64,000 nt of DNA, from positions 186,001 through 250,000 of the forward strand of contig JBGAOY010000004.1 of the NCBI GenBank assembly GCA_044221555.1, given 5' to 3'. Of this stretch, positions 9,589-18,335 are shown in pieces. The position numbers were made by a program, and so were the translations under genes. Positions within the stretch are counted from its first letter, which is position 1; each line of letters opens with the position of its first letter. Source of the stretch: JAEUJM01 sp044221555. Its GTDB lineage: Bacteria; Actinomycetota; Acidimicrobiia; Acidimicrobiales; DATDAH01. The notes below the pieces were generated by a model. That model did no database searches. It worked only from the letters and a program-made list of their open reading frames with translations, and was not told where the DNA came from.

Positions 9589-10656
9589 ATGGTATTCCTC
9601 ATCATCGCCCTCGTCACGCTCGTCCTGCTGGGTGGCGTGGCCACCTACGTCGCCACCCGCAGCCGCCGCCAACTCCCCGGCCCCACCCCGTCCGCGGAGG
9701 TGGGCCCCGCCCCCGGGGCGCCCACGGCGACGCGGGGTGCCGAGGCCCCCACCCTCGCCCCGAGTCGCTGGCGGGACCGCCTCGGGAAGGCCCGTGGCGC
9801 GCTGTCGGGGGCGATCGGCTCGCTGCTGTCCCGTGGCGGCATCGACCAGGAGACGTGGGACGACCTCGAGGCCGGCCTGCTCCAGGCCGACGTGGGGGTG
9901 CCCACCACCACGGCGCTGCTCGAGCGGTTGAAGGCCCAGGTCGCCGAGCAGGGCCTGACCGAGCCCGAGCAGCTGGTCGACGCGCTGAAGGACGACATGA
10001 AGGAACAGCTCGGGGGTGCCGACCGGTCGCTCACGTACGAGCCCGGCCGGCCCAACGTCTGGCTGTTCGTGGGCGTGAACGGGGTGGGCAAGACCACCAC
10101 CATCGGCAAGCTGGCCAAGCGCCAGATGGGCGAGGGCCGGTCGGTCATCCTGGCCGCGGGCGACACCTTCCGGGCCGCCGCGGCCGAGCAGCTGCAGCAC
10201 TGGGCCGAGCGGGCCGGCGCCGACAGCGTGCGGGGCGACGAGGGGGGTGACCCCAGCTCGGTGATCTTCGACGCCGTCCAGCGGGCCGGCGCCCGGGGCA
10301 TCGACCTGGTGCTGGCCGACACCGCCGGCCGCCTGCACACCAAGGTCAACCTGATGGAGGAGCTGCGCAAGGTGCGGCGTGTCGCCGACCGCGACCCCGG
10401 CACGGTCACCGAGGTGCTGCTGGTGCTCGACGCCACCACCGGCCAGAACGGACTCACCCAGGCCCACCAGTTCACCGAGGCGGTGGAGGTCACCGGCGTG
10501 GTGCTCACCAAGCTCGACGGCTCCGCCAAGGGTGGCATCGTGCTGGCCATCCAGGCCGACCTGGGCATCCCCGTGAAGCTGGTCGGTCTGGGCGAGACCG
10601 AGGACGACCTCGTCGAGTTCGACCCCGACGACTTCGTCGACGCGTTGTTCGATTAG
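9589..10656 (+). CDS. ftsY: Signal recognition particle receptor FtsY
   Basis: 355 residues. An N-terminal hydrophobic stretch (FLIIALVTLVLLGG) probably anchors the receptor, followed by a short Pro/Ala linker instead of the long acidic A domain of the E. coli protein. The NG domain is complete: G1 GVNGVGKTTTIGKLA, the insertion-box DTFRAAAAEQL, G3 DTAGRLHTK, G4 TKLDGSAKGG and the closing GLGE. FtsY docks SRP-ribosome complexes at the membrane; its partner Ffh is encoded 2.3 kb downstream, the two being separated by repeats and a protease gene. Confidence 0.96.
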   Translation: MVFLIIALVTLVLLGGVATYVATRSRRQLPGPTPSAEVGPAPGAPTATRGAEAPTLAPSRWRDRLGKARGALSGAIGSLLSRGGIDQETWDDLEAGLLQADVGVPTTTALLERLKAQVAEQGLTEPEQLVDALKDDMKEQLGGADRSLTYEPGRPNVWLFVGVNGVGKTTTIGKLAKRQMGEGRSVILAAGDTFRAAAAEQLQHWAERAGADSVRGDEGGDPSSVIFDAVQRAGARGIDLVLADTAGRLHTKVNLMEELRKVRRVADRDPGTVTEVLLVLDATTGQNGLTQAHQFTEAVEVTGVVLTKLDGSAKGGIVLAIQADLGIPVKLVGLGETEDDLVEFDPDDFVDALFD

Positions 10657-10657
10657 C

Positions 10658-10952
10658 CCTCCTTCGTCGGGCGCCTTCGGCATTCGGTTCGCGCTCGTCG
10701 TGGCTCCGCTCCGCTCCGCCACGTCACCCCGGTCGGCGCATCTGCGCCAACTGCGACTCGGGCGCCTTCGGCATTCGGTTCGCGCTCGTCGTGGCTCCGC
10801 TCCGCTCCGCCACCTCACCCCGGTCGGCGCATCTGCGCCAACTGCGGCACGGGCGCCTTCGGCATCACATTGGCCCCTCCTTCGTCGGGGCGGCTTCGCC
10901 ATCCGGGTCGCGCTCGACGCGGCTCCGCTCCGCTCCGCCACCTCACCCCGGT
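10658..10952. repeat. Tandem intergenic repeat array, 91-bp period
   Basis: Three successive units start at 10667, 10758 and 10849 (period exactly 91). Each unit begins with CGGGCGCCTTCGGCAT; the first two continue through CTCCGCTCCGCTCCGCCAC and GTCGGCGCATCTGCGCCAACTG. The third breaks off after about 16 bases and a diverged fourth copy of the first half runs from about 10878 to 10952. Open frames through it encode only arginine/serine-rich shadow peptides. A related element in opposite orientation lies at 40310-40383. The remaining 80 bases before the next gene show nothing recognisable beyond a weak ribosome site. Confidence 0.85.
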
Positions 10953-11033
10953 GAGCCGCGGGACCCCAGCGTCGTCGAGCGCGACCTGCTAGGAAGTGGC
11001 CGAGGCCGAGGGGCGGTCATCGGGGGTGGACTC

Positions 11034-12926
11034 ATGAAACGACGGCTCATCGTCGCGTTCAGCGCGATCGCGCTGCTCGCGGGAGCGTGCAGCAGCAGTG
11101 GAGGCTCGGGGGGTGACGAGGGCGCGTCGTCCGCCGACGCGGGCAGTTGGACGGTCCTCGTGTACCAGATCGCCGACAACAACCTCGAGCCCTTCGCGCT
11201 CCAGGACCTCCAGGAGATGGCGTCGGTGGGGTCGAACGAGAACCTCGACCTCGTGGTGATGTCCGACCGCTCGGAGGGTGAGGCCACAGGCGGCGTGCTC
11301 AACATCGACGAGTGGGACACGGCCAAGACCTTCGAGGTGGGCCAGGACGAGTTGACGGAGGTCTCCGACAGCGGCGAGGCGGACATGGCCGACCCGGCGA
11401 CGCTCGCCGAGTTCGTGGCCACCGGCTTCGAGGACCACCCGGCCGACAACCACGCCGTGGTGCTGTGGGACCACGGCGCCGGCTGGCCCGGCATGGGCCC
11501 GGACGAGTCGTCCGGTGACCTGCTCACCCTGCCCGAGATCCAGCAGGGGCTGACCGACGGGATGGCCACCGCGGGGGTCGACAAGCTCGACCTCGTCGGC
11601 TTCGACGCCTGCCTGATGGCCACCTACGAGGTGGGCCAGGCCATGGCCCCGCTGGCCGACTACATGCTCGCCTCGCAGGAGACCGAGCCCGGGATCGGCT
11701 GGGACTGGAGCGCGTTCGACGAGCTCTCCGATGGCGGGGCCGACGCCGTGGCCCTCGGCCAGAGGGTCCTGGCCGACTACCAGGCGTTCGCCGACAGCCA
11801 GGACCAGGGCGACGACATCACCCTCTCGCTCACCGACCTCGGCCAGCTCGACGCGGTCGAGACCGACCTGGCCACCATGACCAGCGCGGTCGCCGGCGAC
11901 ATCGACAGCTATGCCGGCGTGATCGGCCAGGAGCGCACGCAGAACCTCAGCTTCGGGCGCAGCCCCGACCCGACACAGGACACCGGCCTGACCGACCTCG
12001 GCCAGCTGAGCGAGCGCCTGGGTGGCGCCGACGAGACGATCGCAGCGGCCGCCGGGGACGTGAGCGCCTCGCTCGACGCCGCGGTCGTCGACAGCGTGGC
12101 CGGGCCGGCGCGTGAGGGTGCCTCGGGGCTCTCGGTCTACTTCCCCGAGACGTCCGAGCAGCTCTCGCCGGACTACGTCGCGGTCGAAGACGACACGTGG
12201 GCACCACTGCTCGATGCGTACTACACCGCGGGCGACAACATCCCCGAGGACGAGGTGGTCGCCTTCGACGAGTCGACCTCGGGCGAGTACTTCTTCGACG
12301 AGAACGGCCTCACCATCAGCGGGACCTTCGCCTCGGGGAACGCCGACAACCTCTCCGAGGCGGTCATCTACTACGGCCTCCCCCAGGACGACGGGTCGAT
12401 CGTCTACGTGGGCGAGGAGCCGGGCACCATCTACGACGACGGCACCGCTGACGCCACCTTCGACCTGACCACGCTCACCATCTCGGATGGCCAGGACACC
12501 GTCGATGCCTACATCGATCTCGGCTACGACGCGGAGAGTGACACCTTCACCATCGATGTGCCGCTGCAGTACGCCCCCCCCGAGGTGACCTCCGAGGACG
12601 AGTACCAGGACCTCACCCTGAGCCTCGTCCTCGACCCCGACTTCAACATCCTCTCCGAGACCTACTACGAGTTCCAGGAGGGCGGCACCATGGGTGAGTT
12701 CACCGCCGACCCCGACGGGGTGGTCTTCCCCCTCGTGCAGCTTCAGGGCGCCGACGGCACGCTCGAGTACGTGCCGAACGGCGAGGTGGGCCTCTTCGCC
12801 GACCTGCCGAGCCTCGTCTACGAGTTCGCGCCGCTGCCGTCCGGGACGCCTCTGCACGTGGATCTGACGGTCTACGACTTCGGCGGCAACGCCGCCACGG
12901 TCTCTGCCGACGACGTGGTGCCGTAG
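11034..12926 (+). CDS. Clostripain-family (peptidase C11) lipoprotein
   Basis: 630 residues from ATG 11034. The first 20 residues form a lipoprotein signal (MKRR, hydrophobic core, LLAGAC). A Ser/Gly linker leads to a C11-type caspase-like domain: strand VLVYQIADNNLE, catalytic His147 in LWDHGAGW and Cys193 in GFDACLMATYEV. After about residue 400 comes an acidic region of roughly 230 residues that looks like beta-sandwich domains of unknown type. It is probably a cell-surface cysteine protease specific for Arg or Lys. It interrupts the usual ftsY-ffh neighbourhood and is preceded by the repeat array. Confidence 0.85.
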   Translation: MKRRLIVAFSAIALLAGACSSSGGSGGDEGASSADAGSWTVLVYQIADNNLEPFALQDLQEMASVGSNENLDLVVMSDRSEGEATGGVLNIDEWDTAKTFEVGQDELTEVSDSGEADMADPATLAEFVATGFEDHPADNHAVVLWDHGAGWPGMGPDESSGDLLTLPEIQQGLTDGMATAGVDKLDLVGFDACLMATYEVGQAMAPLADYMLASQETEPGIGWDWSAFDELSDGGADAVALGQRVLADYQAFADSQDQGDDITLSLTDLGQLDAVETDLATMTSAVAGDIDSYAGVIGQERTQNLSFGRSPDPTQDTGLTDLGQLSERLGGADETIAAAAGDVSASLDAAVVDSVAGPAREGASGLSVYFPETSEQLSPDYVAVEDDTWAPLLDAYYTAGDNIPEDEVVAFDESTSGEYFFDENGLTISGTFASGNADNLSEAVIYYGLPQDDGSIVYVGEEPGTIYDDGTADATFDLTTLTISDGQDTVDAYIDLGYDAESDTFTIDVPLQYAPPEVTSEDEYQDLTLSLVLDPDFNILSETYYEFQEGGTMGEFTADPDGVVFPLVQLQGADGTLEYVPNGEVGLFADLPSLVYEFAPLPSGTPLHVDLTVYDFGGNAATVSADDVVP

Positions 12927-12982
12927 GGGCCGGGGGTGGCGGGCCGCGTGAGGTCGTCCCGCTGACTGCTGCAACGCGCCGG

Positions 12983-12988
12983 TAGGCT
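12983..12988 (+). promoter_or_regulatory. TAGGCT -10-like hexamer before ffh
   Basis: TAGGCT, nine bases, then the ffh ATG at 12998; no ribosome-binding site. The spacing matches that of ftsY and suggests a leaderless or nearly leaderless ffh mRNA. Confidence 0.5.
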
Positions 12989-12997
12989 CAACGGTTC

Positions 12998-14404
<1,407 letters not shown>

Positions 14405-14543
14405 CGGAGGCCGACGGCCTTCAATGGTGTGTTCGCCGGACGCGGGTCACCTCCGAACCCACTGACGACCCGCCGACCGACCAAGCGACACACCGACTTT
14501 CGTACAGCAGCATCCCAACGAGTACCGACAGGAAGACACGAAC

Positions 14544-14840
14544 GTGGCCGTAAGACTCCGCCTCATGCGGATGGGTAAGAAGAAGCAGCCGACCTACCGG
14601 ATCGTGGCGGCCGACGCCCGCTCGCCCCGCAACGGGCGTTTCATCGAGATCGTGGGCACCTACGACCCCCGCCCCGACCCCTCCGAGATCAAGGTCGACA
14701 ACGACAAGGCCGTGGACTGGCTGCGCAAGGGCGCCCAGCCCACCGAGCGCGTCGAGAAGCTGCTGAAGGTCTCGGGTGCCTGGGACGAGTTCAAGGGCAC
14801 CGCTCCCGCCGCCCCTGCCACCGCTGAGAGCGACGCATGA
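14544..14840 (+). CDS. rpsP: 30S ribosomal protein S16
   Basis: 98 residues starting with GTG (MAVRLRLMRMGKKKQPTYRI). It contains the conserved S16 motifs VAADARSPRNGRFIEIVGTYDP and DWLRKGAQPTE, with a short Ala/Pro C-terminal tail. S16 is needed for 30S assembly. The stop overlaps the KH-protein start by four bases (ATGA). The 139 bases after ffh contain only a weak hairpin at the ffh stop. Confidence 0.97.
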   Translation: MAVRLRLMRMGKKKQPTYRIVAADARSPRNGRFIEIVGTYDPRPDPSEIKVDNDKAVDWLRKGAQPTERVEKLLKVSGAWDEFKGTAPAAPATAESDA

Positions 14841-15241
14841 GCGACGACGAGTACGACGACACGTACGCGGACGACGCCGATGATGCGGACGACACCGACG
14901 CACCCGACGAGGTGGACCCGAACCGGGTGGACGACGCCGACCTCGACGATGACGACGACGACGACGAGGGCGACGACGACGTCGACTCGGCCAACACCAT
15001 CACCGCGGCCAGCGCCCGCTCGGTGCTCGAGTACCTCGCCCGCGCCGTGGTCGACGACCCCGACGGTGTCGAGGTCGAGGTCGAAGAAGGCCGTCCGGTC
15101 ACCCTTTCGGTGCACGTGTCCGACGGCGACATGGGCCGGGTGATCGGCAAGCGGGGCCGGGTGGCCAACGCCATCCGCACCGTGGTGCGGGCGGCCGCCG
15201 CCCGTGACGGCGTCGAGGTCGACGTCGAATTCGTCGACTGA
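14837..15241 (+). CDS. khpA: KH-domain RNA-binding protein (KhpA/YlqC family) with acidic N-terminus
   Basis: 134 residues. The C-terminal 80 residues are the KhpA-type KH domain, with the GxxG loop in GRVIGKRGRVANAIR. The first 50 residues are almost all Asp and Glu (the DDDDDDDEGDDDVD run), unlike the usual family length of about 75-80. KhpA binds RNA, often with KhpB, and influences cell-wall and division genes in Firmicutes. Its location between rpsP and rimM is the family's standard one. The acidic extension may modulate RNA binding. Confidence 0.9.
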   Translation: MSDDEYDDTYADDADDADDTDAPDEVDPNRVDDADLDDDDDDDEGDDDVDSANTITAASARSVLEYLARAVVDDPDGVEVEVEEGRPVTLSVHVSDGDMGRVIGKRGRVANAIRTVVRAAAARDGVEVDVEFVD

Positions 15242-15254
15242 CGCACACGTCCAC

Positions 15255-15716
15255 GTGACCCTCCTCGAGGTGGGCCGGGTCGCCAAGGCCCACGGCCTGC
15301 GCGGCGAGGTGATCGTCAGCCTCAGCACCGACCGCACCGAGCGGCTCGACCCGGGCACGGTGCTGTCCAGCGACGTCGGCGACCTGACCGTGGTCACCGC
15401 GCAACCGCACCAGCACCGCTTCATCGTCCAGTTCGACGGGGTGTACTCGCGCGAGGCGGCCGAGGCCCTGCACGGCGTGGTGCTGCGGGCCGAGCCCCTC
15501 GATGATCCCGACGCGCTCTTCGTGCACGAGCTGATCGGCATGCGGGTGCTCGACACCGCCGGCGTCGAGTTGGGCGTGGTCGAGTCCATCGAGCAGAACC
15601 CGGCGAGCAACCTGCTGGTGCTCGAGTCGGGCGGTCTCATCCCGCTGCGCTTCCTCGTCGAGCGCCGCGACGACGCGCTCGTCGTCGATCCCCCCGCGGG
15701 CATCCTGGATCTCTGA
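15255..15716 (+). CDS. rimM: Ribosome maturation factor RimM
   Basis: 153 residues from GTG 15255, 13 bases after the KH gene. The N-terminal beta-barrel begins VTLLEVGRVAKAHGLRGEV and the PRC-barrel half includes VHELIGMRVLDTAGVELG and ending motif VDPPAGILDL. RimM binds S19 and helps maturation of the 16S 3' domain. The longer open frame upstream is the KH gene read in another frame and was discarded. Confidence 0.95.
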   Translation: MTLLEVGRVAKAHGLRGEVIVSLSTDRTERLDPGTVLSSDVGDLTVVTAQPHQHRFIVQFDGVYSREAAEALHGVVLRAEPLDDPDALFVHELIGMRVLDTAGVELGVVESIEQNPASNLLVLESGGLIPLRFLVERRDDALVVDPPAGILDL

Positions 15717-15732
15717 GCGTGGGCACGGTGAA

Positions 15733-15849
15733 GGACGAGCGAGCCATGACGGGGGTGATGAGGCGTCAGCGGAAGAGCGAGGAACCAGGCGCGGTGAGCG
15801 AGGGACGAGCGAGCCATGACGATGCGATGAGGCGTCAGCCGAAGAGCGA
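15733..15849. repeat. Two-copy direct repeat between rimM and trmD
   Basis: A 47-48 base unit beginning GGACGAGCGAGCCATGACG and ending GAAGAGCGA occurs at 15733-15780 and 15803-15849 (period about 70), differing at only a few positions. The spacer also contains GCGGTGAGCGAGG, related in composition to the 10.7 kb and 40.3 kb repeats. It fills almost the whole 139-base rimM-trmD gap. Confidence 0.85.
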
Positions 15850-15855
15850 TCCAGC

Positions 15856-16608
15856 ATGCGAATAGACATCTTCACGATCTTCCCCGACATGGTGGGCGAC
15901 TTCGCCGGCCGCAGCCTGCTGGGCAAGGCCGCCGGCGAGGGCGTGCTCGACATCCGGGTGCACGACCTGCGCTCGACCACGACCGATCCGCATCGCTCGG
16001 TGGACGACGCCCCCTACGGCGGTGGCGCCGGCATGGTGCTCATGGCCGAGCCGCTCTTCGGTGCGGTCGAGGCCGTGGCGCCACCGCGGCCCCTGTTCCT
16101 GCTCGGCCCCGGTGGCCGCCGCTTCGACCAGGACATGGCGCGGGAGCTGGCGTCGCTGGACGGCTTCTCGCTGCTGTGCGGCCGCTACGAGGGCGTGGAC
16201 GAGCGGGTGCGCACCGCCCTGGTGGACGGCGAGGTCTCGGTGGGGGACTACGTGCTGGCCGGCGGCGAGGTGGCGTCGATGGTCATCCTCGAAGCCGTCG
16301 GTCGACTGGTGCCCGGCGTGATGGGCAACGACACCTCGGCCGACGACGAGTCGTTCAGCGACGGCCTGCTCGAGTACCCGCAGTACACCCGGCCGGCCGA
16401 GTTCCGGGGCATGGCCGTGCCCGACGTGCTGCGTTCCGGCGACCACGCCCGGGTGGCCCGCTGGCGGCGGGCACAGGCCCTGTTGCGCACCGCGACGCAC
16501 CGGCCGGACCTGCTCGCGGCCCGAGGCGGGTTGTCGCCCGCCGACGAGGAACTGCTCGACGAGTTCGGTCTCGGTGTTGGCCCGGGCGACGGCCCTCACG
16601 TATCCTGA
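15856..16608 (+). CDS. trmD: tRNA (guanine-N1)-methyltransferase TrmD
   Basis: 250 residues. TrmD makes m1G37 in tRNAs reading CCN, CUN and CGG codons and so prevents frameshifting. Motifs seen are MRIDIFTIFPDM at the start, DDAPYGGGAGMV, the trefoil-knot S-adenosylmethionine site LCGRYEGVDERV and SVGDYVLAGGE, and RPAEFRGMAVPDVLRSG. The second direct-repeat copy ends six bases before the ATG, so only a poor ribosome site (GAAGAG) is available. Confidence 0.96.
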   Translation: MRIDIFTIFPDMVGDFAGRSLLGKAAGEGVLDIRVHDLRSTTTDPHRSVDDAPYGGGAGMVLMAEPLFGAVEAVAPPRPLFLLGPGGRRFDQDMARELASLDGFSLLCGRYEGVDERVRTALVDGEVSVGDYVLAGGEVASMVILEAVGRLVPGVMGNDTSADDESFSDGLLEYPQYTRPAEFRGMAVPDVLRSGDHARVARWRRAQALLRTATHRPDLLAARGGLSPADEELLDEFGLGVGPGDGPHVS

Positions 16609-16682
16609 ACGATCCGGCGAACCTGCTCGTCGCCCCACCTTCCCCCTCACGGAAACTCCCCACGCCAGGAGCGTGTAGCGCA

Positions 16683-17030
16683 ATGAACTCCACCGACCTC
16701 GTCGACCACGCCAGCCTGCGTGACGACATCCCCGATTTCGCCGCCGGCGACACCCTCAAGGTGCACGTCCGCGTCGTCGAGGGCACCCGTGAGCGTGTTC
16801 AGATCTTCCAGGGCGTCGTCATCCGGCGCCAGGGCTCGGGCATCCGCGAGACCTTCACCGTCCGCAAGGTGAGCTTCGGCGTCGGCGTCGAGCGGACGTT
16901 CCCCGTCCACTCGCCGATCATCGCCAAGATCGAGGTCCACACCCGCGGCGACGTGCGCCGGGCCAAGCTGTACTACCTGCGCGACCGCGTCGGGAAGGCC
17001 GCGAAGGTCAAGGAAAAGCGCGACTACTGA
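16683..17030 (+). CDS. rplS: 50S ribosomal protein L19
   Basis: 115 residues from ATG 16683. Typical L19 segments are seen: PDFAAGDTLKVHVRVVEG, IQEG-like QIFQGVVIRRQGSGI, ETFTVRKVSFGVGVERTFP and AKLYYLRDRVGKAAKVKEK. L19 sits at the 30S-50S interface. The stop is four bases before yraN; the lepB and rnhB genes normally found here in actinobacteria are absent. Confidence 0.97.
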   Translation: MNSTDLVDHASLRDDIPDFAAGDTLKVHVRVVEGTRERVQIFQGVVIRRQGSGIRETFTVRKVSFGVGVERTFPVHSPIIAKIEVHTRGDVRRAKLYYLRDRVGKAAKVKEKRDY

Positions 17031-17034
17031 GTCG

Positions 17035-17379
17035 ATGACCCGCCAACGCCTCGACCTCGGGGCTGCCGGCGAGGCTGCGGTCGCGGACTGGTACCGCGCC
17101 AACGGCTACGAGGTGGTCGAGACCAATTGGCGCTGCCGCCAGGGTGAGCTCGACCTGATCGTGCGCAGGGGCCGCGTCCTCGTGTTCTGCGAGGTCAAGA
17201 CCCGCAGCACCGACGCCTTCGGTGTGCCCGCCGAGGCCGTCACCCGCGACAAGCGCGACCGTATCCGCCGCCTCGCCGCCAGCTACCTGGAGGACGCCCC
17301 CTTCCGCGCCCGCGAGGTGCGCTTCGACGTGGCGGCGGTGCTCGACGGCCAGATCGAGGTCATCGAAGCGGCCTTCTGA
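17035..17379 (+). CDS. yraN: YraN family (UPF0102) putative endonuclease-fold protein
   Basis: 114 residues. The PD-(D/E)xK nuclease-fold signature is intact: GEAAVADWYRANGYEV, then GELDLIVRR and VFCEVKTRS. The precise biological role is undefined; the family neighbours comM, dprA and rnhB in many genomes and is suspected to act in DNA repair or uptake. Starts with ATG five bases after rplS. Confidence 0.92.
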   Translation: MTRQRLDLGAAGEAAVADWYRANGYEVVETNWRCRQGELDLIVRRGRVLVFCEVKTRSTDAFGVPAEAVTRDKRDRIRRLAASYLEDAPFRAREVRFDVAAVLDGQIEVIEAAF

Positions 17380-17522
17380 CCGCGCTCATCGCCGTCGAGG
17401 TCTCGCCGGTCCGCCCGACCGGATGCGTGGGGTGGGGCCGCGGCGCAGAGGTCGGCTGCAGTGGTGATCCGCCTGCCCGTGTGGTGCGAACGACGTCTGT
17501 CCCCGCAATCCAAGGAGGCGGT

Positions 17523-17798
17523 ATGAGCGTCAGCAGCATCGTCACCCACCGGGTCAGCGACTTCGATGCTTGGCACGAGGTCTACAAGTCCGTCGAGGGG
17601 GTCCAGAAGGCCGGCGGGGTCCGCTCCGAGCGCGTCCTGCGGGGCGTCGACGACCCGCAGATGGTCGTGGTCGAGCACGTCTTCGACGATGCCGACACCG
17701 CCCACGCGTTCTTCGACAACGCCGAGTTGCGCCAGGCCATGGCCGACGGTGGCGTCGACCTCGAGTCGCTGCAGCTCACCTTCGCCGAGCCGGTCTGA
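17523..17798 (+). CDS. Small dimeric alpha/beta-barrel-type protein (ABM-like)
   Basis: 91 residues. ATG 17523 follows a perfect AAGGAGG ribosome site. The sequence pattern (strand SSIVTHRVSDFDAWHEVYKS, helix, strand VLRGVDDPQMVVVEHVF, helix DTAHAFFDNAELRQAM, strand) fits a ferredoxin-like antibiotic-biosynthesis-monooxygenase or stress-response barrel fold. No catalytic residues can be assigned. It may be a cytosolic sensor or degradative enzyme; function unknown. Confidence 0.75.
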   Translation: MSVSSIVTHRVSDFDAWHEVYKSVEGVQKAGGVRSERVLRGVDDPQMVVVEHVFDDADTAHAFFDNAELRQAMADGGVDLESLQLTFAEPV

Positions 17799-17809
17799 GC
17801 CACAGCCGG

Positions 17810-17835
17810 CCGCCCGCGGCTAGCGCCGCGGGCGG
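17810..17835. terminator. Perfect 11-bp GC hairpin between convergent genes
   Basis: CCGCCCGCGGC (17810-17820) pairs with GCCGCGGGCGG (17825-17835) around a TAGC loop. The stop codon of the leftward gene falls at the base of the loop, so the hairpin overlaps its 3' end. Placement between convergent 3' ends suggests a bidirectional terminator. Confidence 0.65.
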
Positions 17836-18035
17836 CGGGTGGCGCGCCGATCCCAACAGGCCCGGTGCCAGTGGCGGCGCAGGTCGGGGGCGTCGTGAGG
17901 GACCGCCACCAGGTGGCCCGTTCCCTTCGGGATGTCCCTGTTGCACCCGGGGCACAGGTACGTCTTGGCGGCCTGGTACGGCTGCACGAAGCGGGTGTCG
18001 ACGGCGTCGTCGGCCCACAGGTCGGGATGGCTCAT
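17820..18035 (-). CDS. Small zinc-ribbon-like protein (CxxC...HxxxxC)
   Basis: 71 residues from ATG 18035, preceded by GGGAGG. It contains CPGCNRDIPKG and, about 25 residues later, HWHRACW, giving a possible Cys3His zinc site. The rest is YLxP-type and basic at the end (RRPRR). Proteins of this shape are common, annotated only as hypothetical or ATP/GTP-binding, in actinobacteria. It is followed on the same strand upstream by another tiny gene. No function can be assigned. Confidence 0.72.
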   Translation of the reverse strand: MSHPDLWADDAVDTRFVQPYQAAKTYLCPGCNRDIPKGTGHLVAVPHDAPDLRRHWHRACWDRRATRRPRR

Positions 18036-18114
18036 GCCTCCCGCTCCTGGTCCGCTCCCCGCCGGGCCGCTCGGGCCAGGGGCTTGCCCGTCGGGCTCAC
18101 GGTGTGCGTGTCCC

Positions 18115-18225
18115 TCAGCCCAGGAAGGCCCATGCCACCAGCGCGGCACACACCAGTAGCGCGATGACGACCATCACGTAGTCGCTCGTGCGTCGAACCT
18201 GCTTGCGGGTGGCGTCGAACCCCAT
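18115..18225 (-). CDS. 36-residue single-pass membrane peptide
   Basis: ATG 18225 opens a 36-codon frame: MGFDATRKQVRRTSDYVMVV, then a continuous hydrophobic helix IALLVCAALVAWAFLG and stop. A positively charged N-terminus with TRKQVRR before one transmembrane helix predicts an N-in orientation. The frame lies in the gap between the zinc-ribbon protein and comM on the same strand as the former, and is below the size limit of most gene callers. Possible co-transcription with the zinc-ribbon protein; function unknown. Confidence 0.6.
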   Translation of the reverse strand: MGFDATRKQVRRTSDYVMVVIALLVCAALVAWAFLG

Positions 18226-18264
18226 GCCCGCAGTGTGCCGGGTATTCCTGTCGTACCCCCTCGG

Positions 18265-18270
18265 TAGGTT
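18265..18270 (+). promoter_or_regulatory. TAGGTT -10-like hexamer upstream of comM
   Basis: TAGGTT lies 65 bases before the comM GTG, which in this case has a strong GGGAGG ribosome site, so this unit would have an ordinary leader. No -35 box recognised. Confidence 0.35.
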
Positions 18271-18335
18271 CGACCCACGCTTCGGCGGCCGGCGTCACGG
18301 CCCCTCCCACACTCGCCACGCAGGGAGGGTTCGCC

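Noticed and set aside
10658..10952. Possible CRISPR array
   Set aside because: Period 91 with the entire unit conserved, no alternating variable spacers, and no cas genes nearby.
10700..10954. Short open frame encoding repeats such as APLRSATSP
   Set aside because: It is produced by the tandem DNA repeat array; two different frames give similar Arg/Ser-rich peptides, and no start signal is present.
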